From Azorinus chamasolen (lineage: Eukaryota > Mollusca > Bivalvia > Cardiida > Solecurtidae): DNA of 64,000 bases. Where the stretch lies: assembly GCA_963576725.1 (NCBI GenBank), contig OY755241.1, positions 1-64,000 of the forward strand, written 5' to 3'. Of this stretch, positions 47,034 through 57,106 are shown one piece after another; positions within the stretch are counted from its first letter, which is position 1; every line of letters begins with the position of its first letter. The notes below the pieces were generated by a model, which saw only the letters and a list, made by a program, of their open reading frames with translations, made no database searches and had not been told where the DNA came from. A program made the translations under genes and the position numbers.

Positions 47034-47315
47034 AATGCTGAATGTATCACAAGTGATGTACCAGTGGATGTGATGCGCCAGGTACACTGCAAAAACTACA
47101 GAGAGTATATTAGGGACCGACTCATGTCAAGTGGCACTTCCAAGGACGAAACGCACTGTGACATGCCTGGATGTACGACTAACAGAAGGAGACAGAGATG
47201 GGTGCAGTGTACAGTTTGTGGGAGGTGGATGCACCGCAGGTGCTCAGGACTTTCAGTAAAGTCAGCGGTAGAGGAGGAGTATGTGTGTTGTATCTGTACA
47301 GCAATGTACACGTAA
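47034..47315 (+). CDS. Ginger-like gene, terminal exon: end of Ulp1 domain and PHD finger
   Basis: 94 codons including the TAA, after acceptor TTTTTTTACAG. The first ~30 residues (ECITSDVPVDVMRQVHCKNY) finish the Ulp1 domain, matching the helix after Cys in SENPs. Then comes a PHD finger: CDMPGC, WVQCTVCGRWMHRRCSGL, and YVCCIC, giving a C4-H-C3 pattern. PHD fingers bind histone H3 tails and occur in several transposon proteins, where they may guide target choice. The protein ends ~7 residues after the last Cys pair. No clear poly(A) signal was identified downstream. Confidence 0.9.
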   Translation, partial: NAECITSDVPVDVMRQVHCKNYREYIRDRLMSSGTSKDETHCDMPGCTTNRRRQRWVQCTVCGRWMHRRCSGLSVKSAVEEEYVCCICTAMYT

Positions 47316-47319
47316 TGAT

Positions 47320-47530
47320 TTAAACACTTTCCCTCATATAAACTTGTTTTCACGCATTGGCAAACAGAGAAGACCAAGATCAGACGGCTCCTATTGGAGC
47401 CATTTAATCAGGGTCTGCACTGTTTGCCAATGGAATATTCATGCATTTGTAAACAGAGTATACCCATATCAGACAGCTCCTATGGGTGCCGTCAGATCAG
47501 TCTGCTGTGTTTGCTAGGAAGAATTTTAAA
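47320..47530. mobile_element. piggyBac-like MITE fragments after the gene
   Basis: TTAAACACTTTCCC, then two copies of the GCAAACAGAG...CCAGATCAGACGGCTCC hairpin core with TCTGCACTGTTTGC and CTGTGTTTGCTAGG. The right border is unclear. Confidence 0.5.
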
Positions 47531-47609
47531 GTTATGTTTTTTACTTTCTAAAATGACTATGCAGACGTCACATTTCCTGAAGACCGTCGGCCAGCTGTAC
47601 GCTTCTCCT

Positions 47610-48520
47610 ATGTTTGGGTCTTGTAGCACTCTCAAAGTTGCTGGCCTGAAACACGCTATTGATCTATCAGCATTGAAATATATTTTTTACATGTCAAACT
47701 TTTGGAACTTTGGGTTTTATTTCCATTCAAAAATTATATATAATACATGTTTGGGTCTTGCAGCACTCTCAAAGTAGCCGGCCCACAACCCGCTATAGGT
47801 CAAAATTATATATAGTTCATTGGGTCTTGTAACACTCTCAAAGTTGTTGGCCCACGATCTATATTTCCAAATTTAACAGGTTTGGGTCTTGCAGCACTCT
47901 CAAAGTAGCCGGCCCACAACCCGCTATAGGTCAAACTTATATACATGTATAGTTCATTGGGTCTTGTAACACTCTCAAAGTTGTTGGCCCACGATCTATA
48001 TTTCCAAATTTAACAGGTTTGGGTCTTGCAGCACTCTCAAAGTAGCCGGCCCACAACCCACTATAGGTCAAAATTATATATAGTTCATTGGGTCTTGTAA
48101 CACTCTCAAAGTTGTTGGCCCACGATCTATATTTCCAAATTTAACAGGTTTGGGTCTTGCAGCACTCTCAAAGTAGCCGGCCCACAACCCACTATAGGTC
48201 AAAATTATATATAGTTCATTGGGTCTTGTAACACTCTCAAAGTTGTTGGCCCACGATCTATATTTCCAAATTTAACAGGTTTGGGTCTTGCAGCACTCTC
48301 AAAGTAGCCAGCCCACAACCCGCTATAGGTCAAAATTATATATAGTTCATTGGGTCTTGCAGCACTCTCAAAGTAGCCAGCCCACAACCCGCTATAGGTC
48401 AAAATTATATATAGTTCATTGGGTCTTGTAACACTCTCAAAGTTGTTGGCCCACGATCTATATTTCCAAATTTAAGATGTTTGGGTCTTGTAGCACTCTC
48501 AAAGTTGCTGGCCTATAACA
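47610..48520 (+). repeat. 131-bp dimeric tandem array
   Basis: GGGTCTTG(T/C)AACACTCTCAA phrases alternate at about 69- and 62-bp steps (47884, 47959, 48021, 48090, 48152, 48221 and 48283), giving a 131-bp dimer repeated about six times. It lies downstream of the PHD exon. Open frames here are repeat by-products. Confidence 0.9.
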
Positions 48521-48678
48521 AACTATAGATCTATCAGCATTGAAATATATTTTTACATATCAAACTCTTGGAACTTTGGGTTTAATTTCTAGTAAAAAAT
48601 TACTACAAACTAAACTTCCAAATCAGTTTTGGTATCAAAAACAATTTTACTTAATAAACTTAAATTCTCCTGATTTTT

Positions 48679-49839
48679 AGCTCACCTGAGCTGAAGGCTC
48701 AAGGTGAGCTATTGTGACCGCCTGTCGTCCGTCTGTCCGTCCATTCACTTTTACTCAAATGACTTCTTCTCCTAAACCACTTGGAGAATTTCAACCAAAT
48801 TTCACAGAAATGTACTTTAGGGTGTCCTCTACAAAGTTTGTTCAAATCATGACCCCGGGCAAAAAAATGGCCCCACCCCACTACTTGTAAAGGTTTTTTT
48901 TTTAAATCTTTAAAAATCTTCTTCTCTGAAACCACAATTCCTAGAGCTATGATATTTGGTATATTGCATATGGTCATTTATTTTAATAAATTTAATTATG
49001 CTTATTATGTAATATAGTCTTTATTAATTGCATTTAGTTGAAGTTTAGGTGTTTATTAAAGACTTTTCTCCTTGCTATTAATTGTATTTATTTTAATTTG
49101 ATTTTGAAAACAAATAATGTCTTAAGTTAATCAAAATTATTGTCAATTAATAATTAATGTTACTCGAAAAATGAGTAACACTTCTCAATTTCAATTGTTA
49201 AAATAACTAATGGCCCGTTTAATTGACTGATTATCAGATATTCATACCTAGAGCTGGAATTATTTCTAAACACCTATTAACCCTTTCCCAGTTTGCTTTG
49301 ACAAAAACTGATCTGGGTCTACTCTGTTTGCTAATGAGTAAAAACATGTTATTTCCATGAAGAGAAGTTTTAGCTTTGATAAAAATTGTAAAATCAAATC
49401 TATATCTTGTCAAAAGCAAACAGAGCAGACCCTGATCAGACAGCTTCTATAGGAACCTCTATAGCAGATGTCTACTCTGTTTGCTAATGCGTAAAATCAG
49501 GTTTATATGAGGGTCAGCAGAATACTGTGTATAAGGGGGGGGTGTTCACTTATATAATGAGCTTTGAAATGCTCTTTCAAAGAGATCTGTAATGTCGTCT
49601 GCTTCAGATTTGTCGTCATTTGAATTTCTAAAAGATCAGTTTTAGGCATTTTGACCTAAGTTGTAAACAATTTAGATCTTGGTCAGACAGTTACTTGGTA
49701 TTAGATCTGAATCCAGACTGTGTGTCAATCTTAGTTCAAGTTGATTCAGCAGTGAAAGGGTGAAAGCAGTGTCATCTGCTAGAAATGTCAATATTACTGT
49801 AACTCAGGTGAGCAATATAGGGCCAATGACCCTCTTGTT
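48679..49839 (+). mobile_element. HINE/pearl-type element with nested MITE
   Basis: Head hairpin AGCTCACCTGAGC...GCTCAAGGTGAGCT at 48679, GTCCGTCTGTCCGTCC tract, diverged body, and tail GGTGAGC at 49807 with AGGGCCAATGACCCT and CTTGTT. A piggyBac-like MITE begins at 49277 (TTAACCCTTTCCC) and runs to about 49515. Confidence 0.75.
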
Positions 49840-50002
49840 ATTATCTATTAAGTAATTCTGAGATGAACAAATTATATCAGAGCTATAAATACATTATTTA
49901 TGAAATATTATTTCACCATTTTGTATAAAAAAACTTTTGGCACTTCAATTTTTTTTTATGTATTGCCCGGCATTTTTTGGGTGAATACATTTTCTAAATT
50001 GT

Positions 50003-50084
50003 GGGGCTCATCATGAAAGCAGGGTCCACGTCCCGAGCCCTGGGTGCACATATAGTGTACATTATATGTGGAGCAGATGCTTTC
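50003..50084. repeat. Structured direct repeat, left copy
   Basis: Shares GGGGCTCAT, GAAAGCAGGGTCCACGTCC and AGCAGATGCTTTC with 51782-51861. The ends GAAAGCA and TGCTTTC pair. In between are CAGGG/CCCTG and a hairpin CACATATA...TATATGTG. The two copies flank the SGNH-like gene in direct orientation. Confidence 0.75.
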
Positions 50085-50180
50085 TCTATAACAAGAATAA
50101 ACAAGCAATATTATATTATGATATATATAATTATATATTACATTATATATTACATTATATTATATTAACTCTTGGTATCA

Positions 50181-50253
50181 TCTTTCAGAGCATTGTGTAG
50201 CCCTAACAAGGGCTGTTGTGAGAAGGGTTGTAGGTGTAGCCCTGAGAAGGGCT
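50181..50253 (-). terminator. Histone-mRNA-like 3' stem-loops with purine-rich downstream element
   Basis: On the minus strand, three bases after the TAA, AGCCCT-TCTC-AGGGCT (50238-50253) fits the metazoan histone stem-loop consensus (6-bp stem, UHUH loop, Y-rich 5' and R-rich 3' arm) apart from an A-U outer pair. It is followed by ACACC. A second, looser copy with loop TGTT is at 50199-50214, and GAAAGA (50181-50186) sits 13 bases further, where a U7-binding element would lie. The role in 3' end processing is inferred. Confidence 0.5.
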
Positions 50254-50255
50254 GT

Positions 50256-50807
50256 TTAAAAGAAAGACTTGAGAGCATCTGCGATGCTCTGGGTAAAGTC
50301 TTTCTCCTTTGGTGGCTGGAGATGAACGTTGTCTCTGGTAGATATGGAATCCGTTGAAGTTAACTCAACAGGATGGATCCAGACCAGGTCTGGGTGAATA
50401 GCAGGCATGAGCTTGTTGAATCTTTTTTGACGCTGGTTATATGCTCTGTCGTGGCGCGAAAACAAAGTTCCAAAACACACACGCTCAACCCCCTGTGCCT
50501 GGCATTCCTCATGTATGCGAAGCATTGCATACAATAACTCGTGATTGTTGTAACTGGCGATGTCGTTCTCCCCAATCTGGAAGAACACAGCGTCAAATCG
50601 CCCCATGACCTGTTTCTTGAGCAGCTGCAATAAGTCGTCTATTTTCAGGCCGCCGGTGCCAAACGCCTCTCCAGAATATGGTAGGACATCCACATCCAAA
50701 GGGTATTGTCGCCATTTGACGCACAGTCGTCGTATGAAACTGTGGCCAAATATACCAAAGTGGTACCCGTCTTCGTTCTGCCAGTAAAATGTCTCTTTGA
50801 AAGCCAT
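50256..50807 (-). CDS. SGNH/GDSL-hydrolase-like protein, intronless
   Basis: 183 codons from an ATG. Block I is GIFGHSFIRRL (nucleophile Ser), block III is FFQIGENDIAS (G-x-N-D), and block V is TRDNVHLQPP (D-x-x-H), so Ser, Gly, Asn and the Asp-His pair of the SGNH fold are all present. These enzymes are esterases, lipases or acyl-transferases with an alpha/beta fold. The protein is short but spans all blocks, and no signal peptide or membrane segment is visible, so it is probably cytosolic. The start is supported by a TATA-like box 37 bp upstream and the lack of an earlier in-frame ATG. Flanked by direct repeats, it may be a mobile-element or retrocopy gene; substrate unknown. Confidence 0.75.
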   Translation of the reverse strand: MAFKETFYWQNEDGYHFGIFGHSFIRRLCVKWRQYPLDVDVLPYSGEAFGTGGLKIDDLLQLLKKQVMGRFDAVFFQIGENDIASYNNHELLYAMLRIHEECQAQGVERVCFGTLFSRHDRAYNQRQKRFNKLMPAIHPDLVWIHPVELTSTDSISTRDNVHLQPPKEKDFTQSIADALKSFF

Positions 50808-50843
50808 GAGTGAGAATGAAAAAAAATATGGTACAACTGTCCA

Positions 50844-50850
50844 TTATATA
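50844..50850 (-). promoter_or_regulatory. TATA-like box of the SGNH-like gene
   Basis: TATATAA on the minus strand (within TGTATATAATGG), 37 bp upstream of the ATG. This leaves a very short 5' UTR, similar to compact intronless genes. Confidence 0.4.
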
Positions 50851-51098
50851 CAGTAATGTATCAAGGGGCCCATTGACACTGTTATAATTAAACTGCTAAA
50901 ATTACAACGTGTTAACAAAACAAACACGGAACGCTGTCATAATTGTAAGTGATACTAATTAATTGAATGGATGACTGACCACATTACAGCAGGCTAAGGA
51001 TTAACTGTTTGTACAGCGTCTAATCATGATATGGGTTGATAATTGCAGAAGAAAAGGTGTTTTGCTAGTAATAAACAAAGCAGTAGTAAAGGTATTTC

Positions 51099-51120
51099 AC
51101 TGTCTGTCTCTGTCTCTCTT

Positions 51121-51153
<33 letters not shown>
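51099..51153 (+). repeat. CTGT microsatellite
   Basis: CTGTCTGTCTCTGTCTCTC followed by about eight CTGT repeats. It is the kind of tract found in HINE elements, but no head or tail is attached. Confidence 0.9.
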
Positions 51154-51155
<2 letters not shown>

Positions 51156-51535
51156 TATCTATATCCAGTCATCCTAATACAGATGTAAATGTTGTAGTGA
51201 TAGTTGATACTTCTTGAATTCATTTATATAGCGTGGATCCAGATTAGATTAACCACAAGTCGTGTTTATATTATTTCTTTAGATGTGTGTGAGAGTACGA
51301 TTTCATGATTTGCCTTCTTTTAAAGATCTCCATTTTAACTAAACATAGAAAACCCGATGTTTCGAACATTCTATATAGAGTGTGTTTTTAATACATGTGT
51401 CTATAATAAAGGGTAACATATATTCAAAAGATCGGGTTTTATGTAAACAGGATCTTCATATGTGGAGATCATTTACTATCATATTGTCTTTTGGCTTTTC
51501 GGACTTTTGGAATAGGAAGCAAGTTATTGAAAACA

Positions 51536-51748
51536 TTAACCCTTTCACCGCCAATGTCGCAAAAAGGACAAATAGTGCAGTCCCAGATCAGATACCGCCT
51601 TTCACTTTATGCCTCTACTTCTATATTTGTGGTTTATTCCTTTGATAATTGCATTTTTTTTATTTATCTCATTTCCATATTTTACCTAATGATTTGAAAA
51701 AAATAGTTTTGCAGATGACAGTAAGAAATTCGGCACTAAAAGAGTTAA
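51536..51748. mobile_element. piggyBac-like MITE (TTAACCCTTTCACC type)
   Basis: Starts TTAACCCTTTCACCGCC and ends AAAAGAGTTAA, with TTAA on both sides. About 210 bp, non-coding. Confidence 0.6.
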
Positions 51749-51781
51749 ACATCTTTTTTCAGCAAAAATCAACCAAAATTT

Positions 51782-51861
51782 GGGGCTCATGAAAGCAGGG
51801 TCCACGTCCCGAGCCCTGGGTACAAGTGTTCTAAAATAGAACATTTGTAGCAGATGCTTTC
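51782..51861. repeat. Structured direct repeat, right copy
   Basis: Second copy of 50003-50084. The outer GAAAGCA/TGCTTTC and inner CAGGG/CCCTG stems are identical. The variable hairpin here is TACAAGTGTTCTA-AAA-TAGAACATTTGTA, unrelated in sequence to the left copy's stem but still paired. Confidence 0.75.
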
Positions 51862-52425
51862 AGAATATTACTTGTTTCTGTTTACTTTTCAATTCCCTAC
51901 TTTATATCAGAAATGTGTCGAAATATATTCACTATGCTATGTTAAACTGTACAGAATGTATAGAAAATGTTGCTTTTTAGGTTTCTTTATGTACTTAAAT
52001 TGCTATTTAAATATCAGGTTATGTTTGAATCAGTATTTACTAGTTCAATCTATGTTAATTATTTCATTACATTGATGTGTGTATTTGTGTAATGCATTGC
52101 CATCTTTATATTGTATTATTTACTTGGCCAAAGGTATTGTATATGCTGATATTTCCAATAGAATTTGAATTGAATTGAATTATTTGCGACTTGCTCATTC
52201 TGTATGTCAATCTCATCAATATCGTTTCACTCTTTCCTACTCCTGTAGTCTTTGGCTATCATTGTATCTTGTTTTACTATTTTGATAAACGTTTGTATAT
52301 CAACATGACTGATTTATTGAATACAGCATTATACCACAAACTTCGTTTTCGTTTTTATATTCCTGTTTATTCATTCAAATCCGAGAAATTTACATTCTGA
52401 GCTTTTATAATAGTGTAGACACATA
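51862..52425. other. AT-rich stretch without recognised features
   Basis: No coding exon, repeat array or RNA gene recognised. Confidence 0.4.
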
Positions 52426-52623
52426 CAGTAAAACCTCTTTAATGGCCACTAAATTACATAAAGTATTTTGTGTTAAAGGTAGGTGGCTGCTTAAAGCAAG
52501 GTGAAATTAAAACAACACTTCTATAGGAGCGTTCTGTTTTATTCACCTTGTTTTAAGCTGCCACCTGTCCTAAATACCAACTAATTAGCACAATTTAGTG
52601 GTCGTTATAGAGAGGTTTTACTG
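52426..52623. mobile_element. MITE with CAGTAAAACCTCT termini
   Basis: Starts CAGTAAAACCTCTTTAA, preceded by TA, and ends AGAGAGGTTTTACTG. The 13-bp inverted termini and TA flank suggest a pogo/Tc1-mariner-type MITE. An inner inverted pair (GGTGGCTGCTTAAAGCAAGG / CCTTGTTTTAAGCTGCCACC) gives extensive fold-back. About 198 bp. Confidence 0.75.
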
Positions 52624-52664
52624 CATAGACAAGGACTGCTATGGACCTACACTGTTTTCAAAGC

Positions 52665-53345
52665 TGGAAGGTACAAAACCCCATATGTTAACATATTTGG
52701 GTTATAAATCAACTTTTAGATAATTTGTAGAAGAAACACTCAATCAGAATATATATTCAAAGCAAGATTTTTACATTTTCAAATTTAAAGTTACAATCTG
52801 CAAATAAAAATAGAAGTTAAAGCATATTTAGAATTAGGTCAAAATTGTGAATAAATGAAGAATGAATTCATAATTAAATAAGCTTTAGTTTACCTTTAAT
52901 TGTTGTTTTTAGCGGTATCAATGTTCAATAGTCATAGCAAACATTGTTGAGCCAGATCATAAAGCTTTGAAAATGATTTGGGTCTACCCTGTTTGTAAAG
53001 TTAAGAAAAGGAAACAGTTAATTGTGGTTATATTATAATAGTTTATATGCATTATGTGCTAATATTACATTATCCATATCTATTGAATCTATATTAAGTG
53101 TGCCAAAGCAAACATGGTTGAGCCAGATCATAAAATTTTGAAAATGATTTGGTCTACCCTGTTTGTAAGTTAAGAAAGGAATCATTAATTGTGGTTATAT
53201 TATAATAGCTTATATGCAATATGTGCTAATATTACATTATCCATGTCTATTGGATCTATATTAAGTGTAACAAAGCAAACATGGTTGAGCCAGATCATAA
53301 AATTTGTTAAAATGATTTGGGTTTGGACATTAAGAAAAGGAATTA
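52665..53345. repeat. Dispersed element with ~169-bp tandem units
   Basis: 52670-52815 is the reverse complement of the 18725-18880 element. Then a ~169-bp unit (GAGCCAGATCATAAA at about 52950, 53120 and 53288) repeats about 2.6 times. Non-coding. Confidence 0.65.
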
Positions 53346-53408
53346 GTTAATTGTGGTTTTGTGGTTATACCATGTATGCCTTTTTTGTATAGAATGTGGT
53401 TCGGTTTA

Positions 53409-54165
53409 TTCCCATTTAGTCTACTTCCCATTTAGTCTACTTCCCATTTCGTCTACTGTAATTCATTCCCATTTCGTCTACTCTAAAATTTTACCCTGTT
53501 CCCATTTCGTCTACTGTTATAATAACTCAGTTATTTTATTAATATCATACAAGATTCAGACATTTTAGGACTTTTTAATGTGTTATCATCAATTTTTATA
53601 AAAGAATTATATTTAAGATGCTTTTTTGGGCAGCAGACTTAATCCACAGTAGTATTTTTGACACCTATCATTGTTAGGGGGGCAAATGCATAATCATGTT
53701 TTCTTAAGAATTACCATGACTTATACCAGTTGGGCCATTGCATAATCATGTTTTCACAGTTTTCTTAAGCATAACCATGACTTACATCAGTTGGGTTTGG
53801 ACCCAGATCAAAAGTCGAGATGATGATCATTTTCCTTGATTGACTGAAGTGGTTTCTTGTTGCTTTTTTTAAATTGCATTTTTGCTTGCATATAATTTCT
53901 AAGTTAATCTTAGAAAACTGTTTTGGGTTTTGATCCAGATCATTAATTTGGGTCAAGATAAAAAAAAAACCCAACATAACTTGATATTAAAAAGTCCTAA
54001 AAAGCATGAATTTTGCCTGATGTAAAGATGGTATAATATTGATCAAAGACATAAAAATATAAGCAGTAGACATAAAATATAAGCAGTAGATGAAATGGGA
54101 AAGGATGTTAAATTAGGAGTAGACAAAATGGGAACAAATGTCAAAATAGTAGACGAAATGGGAAG
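53409..54165. mobile_element. Element with termini made of repeated CCCATTTCGTCTACT
   Basis: The left end has five copies of CCCATTT(C/A)GTCTAC within 53411-53515. The right end has three copies of the complement (AGTAGACGAAATGGG; 54085, 54118 and 54148). The interior ~570 bp is AT-rich and non-coding. Multi-copy inverted motifs suggest protein-binding ends of an unclassified DNA transposon. Confidence 0.6.
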
Positions 54166-54433
54166 TTACCTGTGGTTCACCTAATAAATATTCATTAATT
54201 GTCAGTGAGCAAATAGGTTAGAACCTGATCAGATGGCTTTGTTTTAGAATCTGTATGATCTGGACCTATTCTTTTTGTAAAAAGATATAAAATATATCCT
54301 CCTTGTGATAATACAACTTATGCTTTTAGTGAAAATCAGGTTATTACCATATTACCATACAACATTTTATTCTCCTTTTCTATTGCTATGAAGTGCCATT
54401 TGTATATATAATTCCTTAATTAAATACATAATT

Positions 54434-56646
54434 ATGTTTAACATTATTATTTATTTATTATCCTCCACTCACTCATACATGGGTGTAAATTGTTCCTCGA
54501 GTAATAATATCCCAATGGAAGTTGTTATGCCAGATGGGTCTATATCAAATGATATAGACATCGTTCTTACAAGGTGGAAAAACGATTTTAGCTCTCTTTT
54601 TCTCCCGTCAAATTCGGTATCGTTGGATGATGATGTAATACGTGTTAACTCGAACACGGAAGTTAGTTTTAATGAGCATATTTCTATTTTGGAAGTGCGT
54701 AGAGCCTTAGTCTCCGTCAACAAGGGTAAGGCATGTGGGTTTGATAAGATACCAGTTGAAGTTTTAGATAACGACTCTTCACTTGCTTTTCTACATGTTT
54801 TATTCAATATATGTTTTGATAAAGGTATTGTACCTACATTATGGGGTAAGTGTATTATTAATCCGATACCCAAATCGTCCACGTTGGATAAGAGAGATCC
54901 TTTGTCTTACAGGGGTATATCCTTAGCCTCTTCAATGTATAAGTTATACTGTCATGTTTTAAATAGTAGACTTAGCACTTGGTCTGAAGAAAACGATAAG
55001 ATTTCAGATGAGCAAAATGGCTTCAGGAAGGGCAGAAGTACAATTGACCAGATTTCCTCATTAACAGCTATTATAGAAACAAGGAAGACGCTGCGCAAAT
55101 CTACGTTCTGTGCTTTAATAGATTTTAAGAAAGCTTATGATACCATTAATAGAAATATATTATGGAAGAGACTTTCTGACATAGGAATTTGTGGTAAAAT
55201 GTTTGCAGCTGTAAAATCGTTGTATAACTCTGTGACGGCTTGTGTTCGTGTAAATTCCCTTAATACAGGATGGTTTGATGTAAATTGTGGATTGCGTCAG
55301 GACTGTATAATTTCGCCGATACTTTTCAATCTTTTCATTGACGATTTGTCAATGTACCTGAAGTCTTTTAATGTTGGTATACCCATAGATGATGAGAAAG
55401 TATGTATTTTGTTATATGCGGATGATATTGTTCTTATATCAGAATCTGAAGAAGATCTCCAATTGTTATTGTCGGCGTTAAACGACTGGTGTGGTTTGAA
55501 AGATATGCGTGTCAATGCTGCTAAAAGCAATGTTGTTCACTTTAGGATTCCTTCAGTACCACGTACGTCGTTTAATTTTATGTTAGGAGCTAATAGGTTG
55601 CTCACTGTAGATAGATATACTTATCTTGGAGTTGTTCTTCACGAGAACCTTGATTACAACGTGACTGTTAAGTCTGTTGCCCAGAGTGCCAGTCGAGCTT
55701 TGGGCCTTTTGATTGCCAAATGTAAAGCCGTAGGTGGTTTTCCCCATGACGTTTTTTTCAAAGTTGTACGACTCGGTTGTGTGGCCAGTTATAAATTATA
55801 GTGCTTCTATATGGGGTTATAAAACATATTCTTGTATAGAATCCGTCCATAACAGAGCCCAGCGATTCTTTTTAGGTGTGGGCAAATACACGTCGAATGA
55901 TGGAGTAGCTGGGGAAATGGGCTGGAAGCCACCTTTGGTCCGTCAATGGAAATGTATTGCTTTGTACTGGTCACATTTATCGTGTATGGAGAGGTTAAGG
56001 GTTAATAAGCACGTGGCACTTTGGTCATATAGAAAATCAAATCGTTCTTGTAAAAATTGGTACTATAAAGTTCAGTCATATTTTTATGAGAACGACTTGA
56101 ATATATACTGTCGTTTGGAATATCCGATCGCTCGGTCTTTTTCTCAAATTGTTGAGACTAAAACGGTTGGTAATTTCATTAGTAACTGGCTGCGTAGAAT
56201 TAACAGTTATGTTGGCACATCTGGCCGTGGTCGTAACAAGCTTAGATTGTACAAGAGTTTTAAAATTCAACTTCTCTACAGAGCAATACTGTAAAATGGT
56301 ACTCCCTCCTTTGCAACGGTCGGCTTTTTGTAAATTTAGATTGGGTGTTGCTCCAATTCGGATTGAAACTGGCCGTTATGAGGGTCTTAGTGAAGAGAGT
56401 AGAGTTTGCCCATTTTGTCTGGACAATACAGTAGAAAGTGAAATGCATGTGATTTTGAAATGCCATATGTACAGTGATTTAAGGGAAGAGTTGTTTAGAA
56501 AAGCATGTACCTTTAGTCAATATTTCTTAGACTTAGATGATTTTAATAAATATGTGTTTCTGTTTTCCAACACAGACGTGATAAGGGACTGTGCCAAAAC
56601 CTGCTTTTACATTTTACAGAGACGGCAAGTTTCACTTTGTAAATAG
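54434..56646 (+). pseudogene. Non-LTR retrotransposon reverse transcriptase, 5'-truncated and frameshifted
   Basis: A first frame (to 55801) covers the RT domain: SYRGISLASSMYK, NGFRKGRSTIDQ, ALIDFKKAYDTINR (motif A Asp), GLRQDCIISPILFNLFIDDL (motif B, with D where G is usual) and LLYADDIVLIS (motif C). Two frame changes follow, one near the T-run at about 55750 and one near 56255; the last frame ends with a CPFCLDN...HVILKC zinc-knuckle-like motif typical of LINE C-termini. The endonuclease is missing. The enzyme would copy RNA by target-primed reverse transcription, but this copy is dead. The clade is not assigned with confidence (Jockey/CR1/I-like). Confidence 0.9.
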
Positions 56647-57050
56647 ACTGTTATTATTATTTATTTTTTAGGTATCTGATATTCCGGATATGTTTTATAT
56701 GATATAGTATCATATCATTTTGATCTTTAAGTTTTCTTAACAGGTGTAGATTTTGGACATAGGAGTACTTTAGCTTGCTTTTGATAATTATTCTTGTTTC
56801 ATTTTATACTCTTTTTTTTAGACCGTTTTGGTATATTGGATCAGTATTGCAATTTGCAGTGATCCGATTTTATTTGTGTCATATTGTGATGTTATAAACA
56901 TATGTGTTATATATGGCATGCAATGTCATTTTTACCATCTCTTATAATTCCTTTATGGAATGGCTTTGCACTATTTGAAATGTTTATTGTATATGTTTTT
57001 ATATTTGCTGAATGTGCATTGATGAGATGTAAATAAAGATTCTATCTATC
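54470..57050 (+). mobile_element. LINE copy with (TCTA)n tail
   Basis: Coding remnant as above, then ~400 bp of 3' UTR ending AATAAAGATTCTATCTATCT, a short tetranucleotide tail typical of several LINE clades. The 5' border is approximate. The 3' end abuts a GGGGTATTGTCCTACT motif pair. Confidence 0.8.
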
Positions 57051-57106
57051 TATCATCTACATGGGGTATTGTCCTACTGGGGTTTGGTCCTAGTGATATC
57101 ACTACC

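Noticed and set aside
50003..50084. Hammerhead ribozyme or tRNA-like molecule in the structured direct repeats
   Set aside because: The 7-bp outer stem suggested it, but neither strand has the CTGANGA/GAAA core in the right order, and there is no T-arm or anticodon arm.
54469..54882. 137-residue minus-strand frame
   Set aside because: Shadow of the LINE reverse transcriptase on the other strand.
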